Shown: positions 8,735 to 18,142 of the stretch, in pieces
Position numbering within the stretch: position 1 is the first letter of the stretch
Layout of the letters: every line of letters begins with the position of its first letter
NCBI RefSeq assembly: GCF_002953135.1
Contig: NZ_CP026372.1
Span: forward strand, 3,769,501-3,833,500
DNA length: 64,000 nt
Direction: 5' to 3'
Source of the DNA: Sphingobium sp. SCG-1
Lineage (GTDB): Bacteria; Pseudomonadota; Alphaproteobacteria; Sphingomonadales; Sphingomonadaceae
The notes under the pieces: generated by a model
Seen by the model: only the letters and a program-made list of their open reading frames with translations
What the model was told of the DNA's origin: nothing
Database searches by the model: none
Translations under genes and position numbers: made by a program

Positions 8735-10888
8735 ATGCCGATGCAGGTGTTTTGCTACATCGTTGCCATGCTGTTTCTGGCGCTAGCTCCGGCGGCCAGC
8801 GCGGAGGATGGCTATGATCTATGGCTGCGCTATCCCAAGGCGCAAGAACCAGTGCTTTCCGCTCTTTCCAGCCGAGCCAACAGCCTCGTCGCGCCCGGAA
8901 AATCCACCACCGCCGCTCTCGCGCGGGAGGAACTCATCAAGGGCATCAAAGGACTGACAGGGCGTGCGCCCAACCAAGTCTCAGCACCGCAAACTGGGGC
9001 AATATGGTTGACGACGCTTGCCGATTCGCCGGACCTCGCAAGGCTGCCTCTCAGCCTCTCCGATCTTGGTCCCGACGGATATGTGATTCGCAGCCTCACC
9101 ACCGACGGCAAGTCCGTTACGATCATCGCAGCAGCAAAGGACCAGGGCCTGCTCTATGGCGTCTTCCACTTTCTACGCCTCGCGCAAACCGGTGCAACGC
9201 TCGATCAGATCGCAGTCCGTAGCGTCCCACGCACCAAGCTGCGGCTCCTCAATCACTGGGACAATCTCGATCGTACAGTCGAGCGCGGATATTCAGGAGA
9301 ATCTATCTGGGACTGGTGGCGCCTGCCGGACTGGAGGGGTCCGCGATATGCCGATTATGCCCGCGCCAACGCTTCCATCGGCATCAACGGCACGGTCCTG
9401 AACAATGTGAATGCCAAGTCGGACAGCCTGACCGCCCCGTATATCGCCAAAGCCGCGGCGCTGGCCGACGTGTTTCGTCCCTATGGCATAAAGGTCTATC
9501 TGTCCGCCCGCTGGACAGCGCCGATGGAAATCGGCGGGCTGAAGACCGCCGACCCGCTCGATCCGCAGGTGGCGGCGTGGTGGAAAGCCAAGGCCGATGA
9601 AATCTACCGCGCGATACCCGATTTCGGCGGTTTCCTCGTGAAGGCCAACTCCGAAGGGCAACCCGGCCCGCAGGATTACAAGCGCACACATGCGGACGGC
9701 GCAAACATGCTGGCGGCGGCGGTAAAGCCCCACGGCGGCATCGTTATGTGGCGCGCCTTTGTCTATGCGCATGACAATCCCGATGACCGGGCAAAGCAGG
9801 CCTATGCCGACTTCAAGCCACTCGACGGAAAATTCGCTGACAACGTCATAGTGCAGGTGAAAAACGGCGCGATTGATTTCCAACCGCGCGAACCATTTCA
9901 CCCGCTGTTTGGTGCAATGCCCAAGACGCCGCTGATGATGGAATTCCAGATCACCAAGGAGTATCTGGGCCAGTCCACGCACCTCACCTATCTCGGCCCG
10001 CTGTTCGAAGAGACGCTCAAGAGCGACACTTTCGCAAAGGGCAAGGGATCGACCATCGCGAAGGTTGTCGACGGCAGTCTGGAGGGTCACACGCTCACCG
10101 GTATAGCGGGTGTAGCCAATATCGGCGGAGATCGGGACTGGAGCGGATCGATCTTCAACCAAGCCGATTGGTACGCGTTCGGTCGCTTTGCATGGAACCC
10201 CGAAATATCCGCCGAGGCCGTCGCTCAGGAGTGGGCGGCGCAGACGTTCACTGCCGATCCGCGCTTCGTCGGACCTGTGGTGAAGATGATGATGGGCTCA
10301 CGCGAAGCCGCCGTGAACTACATGACGCCGCTCGGTCTGGCGCATGTGATGGCTACAGGCCATCATTACGGCCCGGCACCCTGGGTGTCGGACCTGGCTC
10401 GCCCCGAATGGAACCCCGTCTATTATCATCGCGCCGACGCGAACGGCATAGGCTTCGACCGGACTCGCAGCGGCAGCAATGCCATCAGCCAATATGCGCC
10501 GCAACTCGCGCGCCGCCTTGCCAGTCCCAAGACGACGGCCGAACGCGATCTGCTATGGTTTCATCATATCGGATGGGACTACCGCCTGCCCTCGGGCGAG
10601 ACGCTCTGGACCAACCTTGTCCATCACTATGATGCAGGCGTTGCCTATGTAGGCGAGATGCGGACGGCGTGGGACAAGTTGCGCCCCTATGTCGACCCTG
10701 AGCGGTTCTCCCAAACCGAAACGTTCCTTGCCATACAAGCACGTGAAGCCCGCTGGTGGCGCGACGCGAGCATCGCCTACTTCCAGACCTTTTCAAAGCG
10801 GCCGCTGCCCGCCGGTGCTTCTCCACCGGAGCATCCGCTGGACTGGTACGAAGCTCAGCGCTTTCCTTATGCGCCAGGAAATCCATGA
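8735..10888 (+). CDS. aguA: GH67 alpha-glucuronidase
   Basis: A 717-residue enzyme that removes (4-O-methyl-)D-glucuronic acid from the non-reducing end of xylo-oligosaccharides. The start chosen is the ATG 6 bases after a GGAGAGG ribosome site. It gives a short Sec signal (CYIVAMLFLALAPAASA), so the protein is probably periplasmic. GH67 landmarks are ERGYSGESIWDWW, the acid Glu307 in VKANSEGQPGP, and the catalytic pair Asp381 (NGAIDFQPREP) and Glu409 (MEFQITKEYLGQ). It is alone on the plus strand and divergent from the GH3 operon across a LacI operator. It supplies the glucuronate that the neighbouring transporter and ManD deal with. Confidence 0.95.
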   Translation: MPMQVFCYIVAMLFLALAPAASAEDGYDLWLRYPKAQEPVLSALSSRANSLVAPGKSTTAALAREELIKGIKGLTGRAPNQVSAPQTGAIWLTTLADSPDLARLPLSLSDLGPDGYVIRSLTTDGKSVTIIAAAKDQGLLYGVFHFLRLAQTGATLDQIAVRSVPRTKLRLLNHWDNLDRTVERGYSGESIWDWWRLPDWRGPRYADYARANASIGINGTVLNNVNAKSDSLTAPYIAKAAALADVFRPYGIKVYLSARWTAPMEIGGLKTADPLDPQVAAWWKAKADEIYRAIPDFGGFLVKANSEGQPGPQDYKRTHADGANMLAAAVKPHGGIVMWRAFVYAHDNPDDRAKQAYADFKPLDGKFADNVIVQVKNGAIDFQPREPFHPLFGAMPKTPLMMEFQITKEYLGQSTHLTYLGPLFEETLKSDTFAKGKGSTIAKVVDGSLEGHTLTGIAGVANIGGDRDWSGSIFNQADWYAFGRFAWNPEISAEAVAQEWAAQTFTADPRFVGPVVKMMMGSREAAVNYMTPLGLAHVMATGHHYGPAPWVSDLARPEWNPVYYHRADANGIGFDRTRSGSNAISQYAPQLARRLASPKTTAERDLLWFHHIGWDYRLPSGETLWTNLVHHYDAGVAYVGEMRTAWDKLRPYVDPERFSQTETFLAIQAREARWWRDASIAYFQTFSKRPLPAGASPPEHPLDWYEAQRFPYAPGNP

Positions 10889-10933
10889 ACGGCTTTTGAT
10901 ACGACCCTCGCGACAACCCGACAGGAGGAAAAG

Positions 10934-11047
10934 TTGACCGAAACGCCGCAGGGTACGCATTTCTCCTTAGCTTTCACGAACGTTGCCGCTACTATTCCGG
11001 TAATGTATCGAAACTCGTCCTCATCGCCGGAAAACGCGGTTTCCTGA
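10934..11047 (+). CDS. Candidate leader ORF (37 codons) coupled to the lacI-type gene
   Basis: A short frame starts at TTG, 4 bases after a strong AGGAGGA ribosome site at 10923-10929. It runs 37 codons and its TGA overlaps the ATG of the LacI-family gene (TGATG). The regulator itself has only a weak site (GGAAAACG) before its ATG, so translation may be coupled through this leader. The peptide begins MTETPQGTHF and has no recognisable domain. It may be a translated leader or a chance frame; the ribosome site and the stop/start overlap are the only support. Confidence 0.35.
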   Translation: MTETPQGTHFSLAFTNVAATIPVMYRNSSSSPENAVS

Positions 11048-12111
11048 TGGAAGCCAAGACTTCCCGGCGTCAGCGCAATGCGCCGACCATCAACGACGTG
11101 GCCAAACATGCCGGTGTGTCGCCGATGACCGTCTCTCGCGTCATAAACGGCGAACAGATCGTTAAGGCAGCGACGCGGGAGAAGGTAGAACATTCGATCG
11201 CCGCGTTGAATTACGCACCCAGCGCGGCAGCACGCAGCCTGGCGGGCGGGGAAGAAACGCGGATCGGCCTGCTCTACAGCAACCCGTCCTCATCGTATCT
11301 CAGCGAGTTTCTGATGGGCAGTCTGGATCAGGCCAGCCGCAGCAATGTGCATCTGGTGGTCGAGAAGTTCAGTGAAGACATGTCCGTCAAAGCGGCCGTC
11401 GACCACCTGTCGCGCGGCCGCATCGATGGCGTGATCCTGCCGCCGCCGCTTTGCGATTCGCTGGAAATGCTTCGGGCGCTGGCGGCCGCCATGATCCCTG
11501 CCGTTGCGGTTGCGACCGGCCGCATACCCAAGCGGATGTCCGTCGTCAGCATTGACGATCATCATGCCGCTTATGAGATGACGCGGCATCTGATCGCGCT
11601 GGGCCACAGCCGGATCGGCTTCATACGCGGCAACCCGAACCAGAGCGCCAGCGAGCGACGCTTGGAAGGCTATGCGCTGGCGCTTTCGGAAGCAGGCATC
11701 GACACCGACGAGACTCTGGTGGCGCAAGGCCTCTTCACTTACCGGTCGGGCCTCGACGCCGCCGAGCAAATCCTGGATTTGCCTGAGCCGCCTACGGCCA
11801 TCTTCGCGAGCAACGACGACATGGCGGCTGCGACCGTCGCAATCGCGCATCGGCGGGGGCTGGATGTGCCCGGCGATCTGACGGTCTGCGGCTTTGACGA
11901 CACGCCGCTTGCGACGACTATCTGGCCCGAACTCACGACCATTCACCAGCCGATCAGCGATATGTCACGCGCGGCGGTGGAGCTTCTGGTACGTGAGATC
12001 AGGGCCGGAAAGATGGAGAAGGACGAACCGCCAAGCCGCATCTTGCTGGATTATAGTTTGGTCCGTCGGCAGTCCGACGCTGCTCCGCGCCGCCGTCCCC
12101 GTAAGGCATAG
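11047..12111 (+). CDS. LacI-family transcriptional regulator of the xylan/xylose regulon
   Basis: A 354-residue LacI/GalR-type regulator. The N-terminal helix-turn-helix (PTINDVAKHAGVSPMTVSRV, about residues 13-32) is followed by the hinge helix SAAARSLAGG, then a periplasmic-binding-protein-like effector domain with ALGHSRIGFIRG, PTAIFASNDDMAAA and VCGFDDTPLA. It lies between the GH67 gene and the xylose operon, and is convergent with xylE. The palindromes at 8651, 16390, 23300 and 23585 have the symmetric central CG expected of LacI operators, so I infer that this protein binds them and represses xylan use until a xylose or xylo-oligosaccharide signal appears. No operator is seen at its own promoter. 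Confidence 0.9.
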   Translation: MEAKTSRRQRNAPTINDVAKHAGVSPMTVSRVINGEQIVKAATREKVEHSIAALNYAPSAAARSLAGGEETRIGLLYSNPSSSYLSEFLMGSLDQASRSNVHLVVEKFSEDMSVKAAVDHLSRGRIDGVILPPPLCDSLEMLRALAAAMIPAVAVATGRIPKRMSVVSIDDHHAAYEMTRHLIALGHSRIGFIRGNPNQSASERRLEGYALALSEAGIDTDETLVAQGLFTYRSGLDAAEQILDLPEPPTAIFASNDDMAAATVAIAHRRGLDVPGDLTVCGFDDTPLATTIWPELTTIHQPISDMSRAAVELLVREIRAGKMEKDEPPSRILLDYSLVRRQSDAAPRRRPRKA

Positions 12112-12114
12112 CGG

Positions 12115-12130
12115 CGCGGACGCTTCCGCG
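12115..12130. terminator. Hairpin between convergent lacI-type gene and xylE
   Basis: The 36-bp gap between the convergent stops contains CGCGGA-CGCT-TCCGCG, a 6-bp stem with a 4-base loop. No T-run follows on either strand, so it is a weak terminator candidate. Confidence 0.35.
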
Positions 12131-12147
12131 TGAGACAAGGAAGGCGC

Positions 12148-13557
12148 CTAGCCGACCATATCCTCAAGTTCACGGCCCTTCGTTTCATGCACCATCTTGC
12201 GCACGAAGAAGAAAGACAGAAACGCGGCAAGGGCATAGAAGCCGTAAGTGACGGGTAATCCGACGCCTGCCGCCAGTGCAGGGAAGCTCATGGAGATGAG
12301 GAAGTTCGTGATCCACTGAGCAAAGCCGGCGATGGCAAGGCCAGACCCGCGTATCTGGTTCGGATACATTTCCCCCAGCATGACCCACATGACTGGCCCC
12401 CAGCTCAGATTGAAGAAGATCACGTAGAAGTTGGCGGCCAACAGGGCAGTGGTGCCCAGCTGGTCGGACAGGCGCAGGCTGCCGCCCTCGAACGAACCGG
12501 TGGAGAAGCAGATCGCCACGATCGCGAGCGTGACCGTCATTCCTGCCGAGCCGATAAGAAGCAGCGGCTTGCGGCCGATGCGGTCGATCAGGAACACCGT
12601 CGCGACGCAGGCTAGAATCGACAGCGACCCGGACAGGATGTTGATTAACAGCGCGTCGTTTTCACTGAAGCCGACCGATTGCCAGAGCACCGCGCCGTAA
12701 TAGAAGACGATATTGATACCCACGAGCTGCTGAAACATGGCAAGCCCGATGCCGGTCCAGACGATTGGACGCACCTTGCCGCTGGTGCGGTCGATCAGGT
12801 CCGCGAATTTCGGTCGATGATGGTCCGTCGCAAGGCTTGCGCTGATCTCGGCGACTTTGCGATTTGCTTCCGTCGGACCAAACAGGCGCGTCAGAACCTG
12901 GCGCGCATCTTCCTCACGCCCGCGGGCAACGAGATAGCGTGGGCTTTCTGGAATGAACAGCAACGCCACGAAATAGATCGCGGCGGGAATAACCTGCATC
13001 CAGAACATCCAGCGCCATGCAGGCAGGCCCAACCAGAGCGGCGCCATCGATCCGCCAGCCGAGTGCGCCAGCACGTAATTGGCAACGAACGCGCCCGTCA
13101 GGCCCGTGATAATCATGATTTGCTGGATGGAAGAGAGTCGCCCACGAATAGCGGCAGGCGTCACTTCGCTGATATATACCGGAGAAAGCACACTGGCTGC
13201 GCCGACACCGAAACCGCCGACGATGCGCGCCAGAATGAACAGCAGCGAGGAGTTCGCCGCACCCGCCGCAATCGCGCTGGCGACGAACAACAATGCCGCG
13301 ATCATCATCACCGTTCTACGGCCGATCAGGTCGGCAAGCCGTCCCGCCAGGAACGCGCCGATCGCACAGCCGATCAGGATCGCGCCAACGTTGAAGCCCG
13401 TGCCCAGCTTGGAGAGGTCGAACGCCTGTTCCAGGCCCTCCTGCGTGCCGTTGATGACGCCGGAATCATATCCGAACATGAAGCCACCAATCGTCGCCAC
13501 GGCAACGATTGCGGCAACGAAGGCCATGTTGACCTTCTCAGCGCTCCCCTCGTGCAT
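12148..13557 (-). CDS. xylE: Sugar-porter MFS, D-xylose:H+ symporter XylE
   Basis: A 469-residue, 12-helix inner-membrane protein with the full sugar-porter signature. It has FGYDSGVINGTQ in helix 1, GRLADLIGRRTVMM between helices 2 and 3, PESPRYLVARGRE after helix 6, QQLVGINIVFYYG in helix 7, and IDRIGRKPLLL between helices 8 and 9. It is the last gene of the minus-strand xylX-xylB-xylC-xylE operon, 21 bp after xylC. The order of sugar genes and the resemblance to the Caulobacter xylose porter support D-xylose as substrate; arabinose or glucose transport cannot be excluded. Confidence 0.88.
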   Translation of the reverse strand: MHEGSAEKVNMAFVAAIVAVATIGGFMFGYDSGVINGTQEGLEQAFDLSKLGTGFNVGAILIGCAIGAFLAGRLADLIGRRTVMMIAALLFVASAIAAGAANSSLLFILARIVGGFGVGAASVLSPVYISEVTPAAIRGRLSSIQQIMIITGLTGAFVANYVLAHSAGGSMAPLWLGLPAWRWMFWMQVIPAAIYFVALLFIPESPRYLVARGREEDARQVLTRLFGPTEANRKVAEISASLATDHHRPKFADLIDRTSGKVRPIVWTGIGLAMFQQLVGINIVFYYGAVLWQSVGFSENDALLINILSGSLSILACVATVFLIDRIGRKPLLLIGSAGMTVTLAIVAICFSTGSFEGGSLRLSDQLGTTALLAANFYVIFFNLSWGPVMWVMLGEMYPNQIRGSGLAIAGFAQWITNFLISMSFPALAAGVGLPVTYGFYALAAFLSFFFVRKMVHETKGRELEDMVG

Positions 13558-13578
13558 CCTTCGTCCTTCTCTCCAACA

Positions 13579-14454
13579 TTATGATATTATTGCCTGATGG
13601 GCTGGAAGCCCCCGAACACCGGGATCAAATGCGAACAGATCGCCCGCGAGCGGCTGTTCCTGCAACTGCGCCTCGCTCAACCCCTTGCGGGCAGTCGTGG
13701 CATAGGCGGTAGATAAATCTTCGCCGCCAAACGCAATTTTTGTAATGTTGGCGACGGGAAAGGCAACGGAAGCCATCAGTTTACCCGCCGGATCGTAACG
13801 TCTGACGCCCCAGCCGCCGAACAAGCCAACCCACAGACATCCTTCCGCATCGACGACAGGCCCGTCGGGATAACCTGCGCCATCCTCGATCTGTGCGAAA
13901 AACACGGTGTCCGCGACTGATCCGTCCTCGTCGGTGCGGCTGCGCCAGATCGTTCGCCCTAACGTGTCGACATGGTAGAGCGTGCGCCCGTCGGCGGAAA
14001 TCGCAGGACCGTTGGTGATCGTCACCGGCGGCAATCCGGCAGGAATGGCAACACCCCTGTACATACGGTAGATTCGACCGCTTACCTCCTCTTCGGCATC
14101 GTCCATGGAGCCGAGCCAGACATTGCCTTCCGGATCGACTGTCGCATCATTCAGGCGGTTGCCCGGCACGTGCGCTTCAGGAGCGTGGAGCAAAGTATAG
14201 GCCGAAGTTGACGGATAAAACCGATGTATTCCCGTCTGCAGGCCAACGACAAAATCGCCCTCGGCCGCCGGAACGATCCATCCCACTTGTGCGGGAGCCG
14301 CCCAGCTTTGCAGGCTGTTTGCCTGTGGATCAAACCGATGGATCGCCGGAGCTTTTATATCGACGAACCAGAGCGCACGGTCGCGCTCTACCCAGATCGG
14401 CCCCTCGCCTAGCGTCGCGCCCAGCTTCAGCACGGATTGCGGCGTAGCGCCCAT
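13579..14454 (-). CDS. xylC: D-xylono-1,4-lactonase XylC (SMP-30/gluconolactonase fold)
   Basis: A 291-residue cytoplasmic six-bladed propeller that opens D-xylonolactone to D-xylonate. The divalent-metal signature is intact: Glu in ATLGEGPIW, Asn in NRLNDATVD, and Asp in YPDGPVVDAEG. FVVGLQTGIHRF, ITNGPAISADGRTLYHVDTL and the general layout match Caulobacter XylC. I use the ATG at residue 24 of a longer frame, because it lies 4 bp after the xylB stop and gives the usual N-terminus. It is the third gene of the operon and may also serve the L-arabinose pathway of this window, whose own cluster has no lactonase. Confidence 0.9.
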   Translation of the reverse strand: MGATPQSVLKLGATLGEGPIWVERDRALWFVDIKAPAIHRFDPQANSLQSWAAPAQVGWIVPAAEGDFVVGLQTGIHRFYPSTSAYTLLHAPEAHVPGNRLNDATVDPEGNVWLGSMDDAEEEVSGRIYRMYRGVAIPAGLPPVTITNGPAISADGRTLYHVDTLGRTIWRSRTDEDGSVADTVFFAQIEDGAGYPDGPVVDAEGCLWVGLFGGWGVRRYDPAGKLMASVAFPVANITKIAFGGEDLSTAYATTARKGLSEAQLQEQPLAGDLFAFDPGVRGLPAHQAIIS

Positions 14455-14458
14455 TGTC

Positions 14459-15220
14459 TTAGCGCCAGCCCGCATCGACGAAATAGTCATGCCCGGTGCA
14501 CATCCGCGCATCGTCGGAGGCAAGGAACAGGGCGAGTGCGGCTACGTCGGCGGGTGAAATGCGCGCGTCGAGACACTGGGCAGCGACGATCTCGGCTTCT
14601 CCTTCGGGCGTGTACCATTTCATTTGCCGCGGCGTCTTCACATTGCCGGGGACGATCGTGTTCACGCGAATATTGTCCCGTCCCAGGTCGCGGGCAAGGC
14701 TGCGTGTCAGCCCCTCGATCCCCGCTTTGGCTGTCTGATACAGCACGAGATCCTTCAGGCCCAGATGCCAGCTTATCGAGCCGAAGTTGAGGATGACACC
14801 ACCGCCCGCCTTCTTCATGGCAGGCACGACCGCCTGCGCCGCGAAGAACATATGACGCAGATTGACTGCCATACGCTCGTCCCAATATTCCGGCGTCACG
14901 TCATCGACCGAATGGCGATCGTCATTCCCGGCGTTGTTGACGAGGATGTCGATGCCGCCAAGATCGCTCTCGACCTGTCCCAGGACATGCCTGAGAGCGG
15001 CAACATCGGTGAGGTCGCACGCATAGAAGGATGGCGCAAAGGCGGCATCATGCAGCCGTCCGATAAGCGCCTGCGCTTCCGCTTCCAATATGTCGCAAAA
15101 TGCCACGCGTGCACCTTGCGCGGCAAAGGCCTCCACCAGCCCCTCACCTATGCCGCTGCTGCCACCGCTGATGAACACGCGCTTGCCTGCTAGGCTGGGA
15201 TAGTGCGCCCGGTCGCTCAT
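14459..15220 (-). CDS. xylB: D-xylose 1-dehydrogenase XylB (short-chain dehydrogenase)
   Basis: A 253-residue Rossmann enzyme that oxidises D-xylose to D-xylonolactone with NAD+. It has the cofactor loop GGSSGIGEG (about residues 19-27), NNAGNDDRH, a catalytic Ser in FGSISWHLGL, the YQTAK active-site motif, VPGNVKTPRQMKWYTPEGEA and the C-terminus YFVDAGWR. These stretches match Caulobacter XylB almost word for word. The chosen ATG overlaps the xylX stop (ATGA). It is the second gene of xylX-B-C-E and the entry step of the Weimberg pathway. Confidence 0.95.
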   Translation of the reverse strand: MSDRAHYPSLAGKRVFISGGSSGIGEGLVEAFAAQGARVAFCDILEAEAQALIGRLHDAAFAPSFYACDLTDVAALRHVLGQVESDLGGIDILVNNAGNDDRHSVDDVTPEYWDERMAVNLRHMFFAAQAVVPAMKKAGGGVILNFGSISWHLGLKDLVLYQTAKAGIEGLTRSLARDLGRDNIRVNTIVPGNVKTPRQMKWYTPEGEAEIVAAQCLDARISPADVAALALFLASDDARMCTGHDYFVDAGWR

Positions 15221-16362
15221 GCGGCATGTTCCTTGACGCGCGAACCCAAAAGGCCGCGTTCCGCAAGATTGGTCATGAACGCGCCAATTCCCTGCTCCCA
15301 TGGCGGCGCGTCCTTCGACGTGACCACGCGATTGGCCAAGCGGCCAAGGCACGGCGTTGCGATCGACACCATGTCTCCAACTTTATGCGTGAAGCCACGT
15401 CCCGGCTCATCGCGATCCTGCACGGGTGCGAACAGCGTGCCGAGGAACAGCGCGAAGCCATCGGGATATTGATGCTCGCTCAGCGTCTGGCGGACCAGTT
15501 CGATCGGATCGCGGCTGATCTGCGCCATGTTGCTGACGCCTTCCAGAACATAGCCTTCCGGCCCCTCAATCCTTAGTTCGACATCGGCGGCACGCACATC
15601 GTCCATGGTGAATCCGTCGTCGAACAGGCGGATCAACGGTCCCAATGCACAGGACGCGTTATTGTCCTTCGCCTTGCCGAGCAGGAGCGCCGAGCGGCCT
15701 TCAAAATCGCGCAGGTTTACGTCGTTGCCAAGCGTCGCGCCCACAGGCGTGCCGCGCGAGTCTACGATCAGCACTATTTCCGGTTCTGGATTGTTCCAAG
15801 TCGAGTCGGAGCGAATGCCAATCTCCGCGCCCGCGCCTACGGTCGCCAGCACCGGCGCCTTGGTGAACACTTCCGCATCCGGGCCGATCGCGACCTCCAG
15901 ATATTGCGACCACATGCCGTCCTCGATCAGCGCCTGCTTCAATGTCGCTGCCTCTGGCGATCCCGGCACGGTCGTGCGGATCGACCCACCCATGCGTGCC
16001 TCTAACCTTGTCCGAATATCGGCGGCAGCGCCTGCATCGCCTCGCGCGCGCTCTTCGATCACGCGTTCGATCGCAGACACAGCGAAGGTCACGCCACATG
16101 CCTTTACGCATTGCAAGTCGACCGGGCTGAGCAAGGGAAGATCCAGCGCATCAAGACTGCCGAGCGGCTCGCCTGCTTCGGCCTGAACCGGCAACCGGTC
16201 CAGCAGCATGGAGACCGTCGGCGCAACCTGCGCCATGTCATATGCCACGCCGTTCTCAACGAGAATTGGACTTGGCCCATCAGCCTGCATAACCCGGCCC
16301 ACGAAGCGGCCCGACCGCCAATCCGGCGGCAAATCATCCGCCAAGGAAAAAACCCCGGACAT
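15217..16362 (-). CDS. xylX: 2-keto-3-deoxy-D-xylonate dehydratase XylX (FAH family)
   Basis: A 381-residue fumarylacetoacetate-hydrolase-fold enzyme that dehydrates 2-keto-3-deoxy-D-xylonate to alpha-ketoglutarate semialdehyde. Stretches shared with Caulobacter XylX include VTFAVSAIERVIEERARGDAG, WSQYLEVAIGPDAEVFTK, the metal-site region WNNPEPEIVL, LGNDVNLRDFEGRSALLLGKAKDNN and PDGFALFLGT. The start is the ATG six bases after an AGGAG ribosome site. A TTG two codons earlier lies too close to that site. It is the first gene of the minus operon and is divergent from the KGSA dehydrogenase across the LacI operator at 16390-16403. Confidence 0.95.
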   Translation of the reverse strand: MSGVFSLADDLPPDWRSGRFVGRVMQADGPSPILVENGVAYDMAQVAPTVSMLLDRLPVQAEAGEPLGSLDALDLPLLSPVDLQCVKACGVTFAVSAIERVIEERARGDAGAAADIRTRLEARMGGSIRTTVPGSPEAATLKQALIEDGMWSQYLEVAIGPDAEVFTKAPVLATVGAGAEIGIRSDSTWNNPEPEIVLIVDSRGTPVGATLGNDVNLRDFEGRSALLLGKAKDNNASCALGPLIRLFDDGFTMDDVRAADVELRIEGPEGYVLEGVSNMAQISRDPIELVRQTLSEHQYPDGFALFLGTLFAPVQDRDEPGRGFTHKVGDMVSIATPCLGRLANRVVTSKDAPPWEQGIGAFMTNLAERGLLGSRVKEHAA

Positions 16363-16389
16363 CCTCAACTCCTACTCGACACGTCTCTT

Positions 16390-16403
16390 TGATAGCGCTA
16401 CCA
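16390..16403. promoter_or_regulatory. LacI-family operator between xylX and KGSA dehydrogenase genes
   Basis: TGATAGCGCTACCA is a palindrome with a single mismatch to TGATAGCGCTATCA. It lies 28 bp before the xylX start and about 120 bp before the plus-strand operon, in the 163-bp divergent region, so it is placed to control both arms of the xylose pathway. Confidence 0.8.
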
Positions 16404-16525
16404 ACAACGATAAGCCCTCGCTGTCAAGAGGGGTACGACTATGACGAATGCCAAGAGGATGCGGCGCACAAAGCAGATTTATGCGTCAACTTCGCTCTCC
16501 ATTTCGATAACACGAAGGTGAAGAC

Positions 16526-18112
16526 ATGATAAACGGTACGGCGCTTATCGGATCGGCGGAAATCCAGACCGATGCACGCTTCGACGCGATCAATCCCGCA
16601 ACGGGCGAGGCTTTAACGCCTGACTTCAGCAGCGCGGGACCGGATGAAGTCGCCCAAGCCTGCGGTTTGGCCGATGCGGCTGCTATCGCCTTTGCCGACA
16701 CATCGCCTGATACACGCGCGACGTTCCTGGAAACCATAGCCGAAGAGATCGTCGTGATCGGCGACGCGTTGATTGAGCGGGCCATAGCGGAAACAGGTCT
16801 GCCACGACCCCGCCTGGAAGGCGAACGTAGCCGCACGACGGGCCAGTTGCGCCTGTTCGCGCAGGTGCTTCGCGAAGGAAGCTGGGCCCAAGTGACAATC
16901 GATCCCGCCTTGCCGGATCGCCAGCCCCTCCCCCGGCCCGACCTGCGCCGACGGCACCTTGCCATTGGTCCTGTGGCCGTGTTTGGGGCCAGCAACTTCC
17001 CGCTCGCCTTCTCCGTCGCGGGCGGCGACACTGCCTCCGCCCTTGCAGCCGGTTGTCCGGTGGTGGTGAAGGGTCATCCCGCCCATCCCGGCACTGGCGA
17101 GTTGGTGGCGCGCGCCATTCAAAAGGCAGTCGCGGCCTGCAATCTGCCGGAGGGCGTGTTCTCCTATCTGCCCGGCCCCAGCAATGAACTGGGCGGCGCA
17201 TTGGTCGCCGACTCGCGTATCAAGGCTGTCGGCTTCACCGGATCGCGCGCCGGGGGCCTCGCCTTGGTCCGGATCGCCGCCAATCGGGCGGAACCGATCC
17301 CGGTCTATGCCGAGATGAGTTCCATCAACCCGGTTATAGTGTTTCCTTCGGCACTCAAGGCGCGCGGCGCGGCGCTTGCGCCCGCATTCATTCAGTCGCT
17401 GACGATGGGTGCAGGCCAGTTCTGCACCAATCCGGGCCTCTTGATCGCCGTGGAAGGACAGGACCTCGATGCATTCATCGAGGCCGCTGGACAGGCGTTG
17501 CTGGCGAGCCACCCGCAACCAATGCTGAGTCCAGGCATCCATGCCAGCTTCGAAGCGGGCGTCGGTGCCCTGGAATCGCATCAAGCGGTGACGCCAGTGG
17601 CGAGAGGCTGTGTCGGCGAAGGTGTGAACCAGGCGCGCGGGGCGCTGTTCCGCACGAGCGCATCGCAGTTCCTGTCCGACGCGGCGCTGTCGCACGAGGT
17701 CTTCGGCTCTTCTTCGATCATCGTCACCGTCAGCGACATGGCGGAAGCCGCGACCGTAATCGCAACGCTGGAGGGGCAACTTACCGCCACGCTGATCCTG
17801 GATGCCGCCGACGAACCGCTGGCGGCGGATATCGTTCCAATACTGGAACGCAAGGTCGGTCGGATACTGGTGAACGGCTGGCCCACGGGCGTCGAAGTCA
17901 GTCACGCGATGGTGCATGGCGGCCCCTACCCCGCTACGTCTGACGGGCGAACGACGTCAGTCGGCACTTTGGCCATAGACCGGTTCCTGCGCCCGATATG
18001 CTATCAAAGCTTCCCGACGGCATTGCTTCCGCAGGCGATCGCCGACGCTAATCCGTGGGGCGTGCCGCAGCGGATCGACGGGGCTTTGCGCTTGCCATCA
18101 ACAGCGGCCTAA
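16526..18112 (+). CDS. xylA: Alpha-ketoglutarate semialdehyde dehydrogenase (xylose arm)
   Basis: A 528-residue aldehyde dehydrogenase that oxidises alpha-ketoglutarate semialdehyde to alpha-ketoglutarate, the last Weimberg step. It has the cofactor motif FGASNFPLAFS (about 153-163), VGFTGSRAGG, the general base Glu263 in VYAEMSSINP and the catalytic Cys300 in GAGQFCTNPG. HAMVHGGPYPATSDGRTTSVG near the C-terminus is typical of the KGSA dehydrogenase subgroup. It is followed after 30 bp by xylD and is transcribed away from xylX. A close paralogue sits in the arabinose cluster at 50.1 kb. The symbol xylA is used in the Caulobacter sense, not for xylose isomerase. Confidence 0.92.
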   Translation: MINGTALIGSAEIQTDARFDAINPATGEALTPDFSSAGPDEVAQACGLADAAAIAFADTSPDTRATFLETIAEEIVVIGDALIERAIAETGLPRPRLEGERSRTTGQLRLFAQVLREGSWAQVTIDPALPDRQPLPRPDLRRRHLAIGPVAVFGASNFPLAFSVAGGDTASALAAGCPVVVKGHPAHPGTGELVARAIQKAVAACNLPEGVFSYLPGPSNELGGALVADSRIKAVGFTGSRAGGLALVRIAANRAEPIPVYAEMSSINPVIVFPSALKARGAALAPAFIQSLTMGAGQFCTNPGLLIAVEGQDLDAFIEAAGQALLASHPQPMLSPGIHASFEAGVGALESHQAVTPVARGCVGEGVNQARGALFRTSASQFLSDAALSHEVFGSSSIIVTVSDMAEAATVIATLEGQLTATLILDAADEPLAADIVPILERKVGRILVNGWPTGVEVSHAMVHGGPYPATSDGRTTSVGTLAIDRFLRPICYQSFPTALLPQAIADANPWGVPQRIDGALRLPSTAA

Positions 18113-18142
18113 CTCCATTATCGCCGTCAGGAAGGCACGAGT

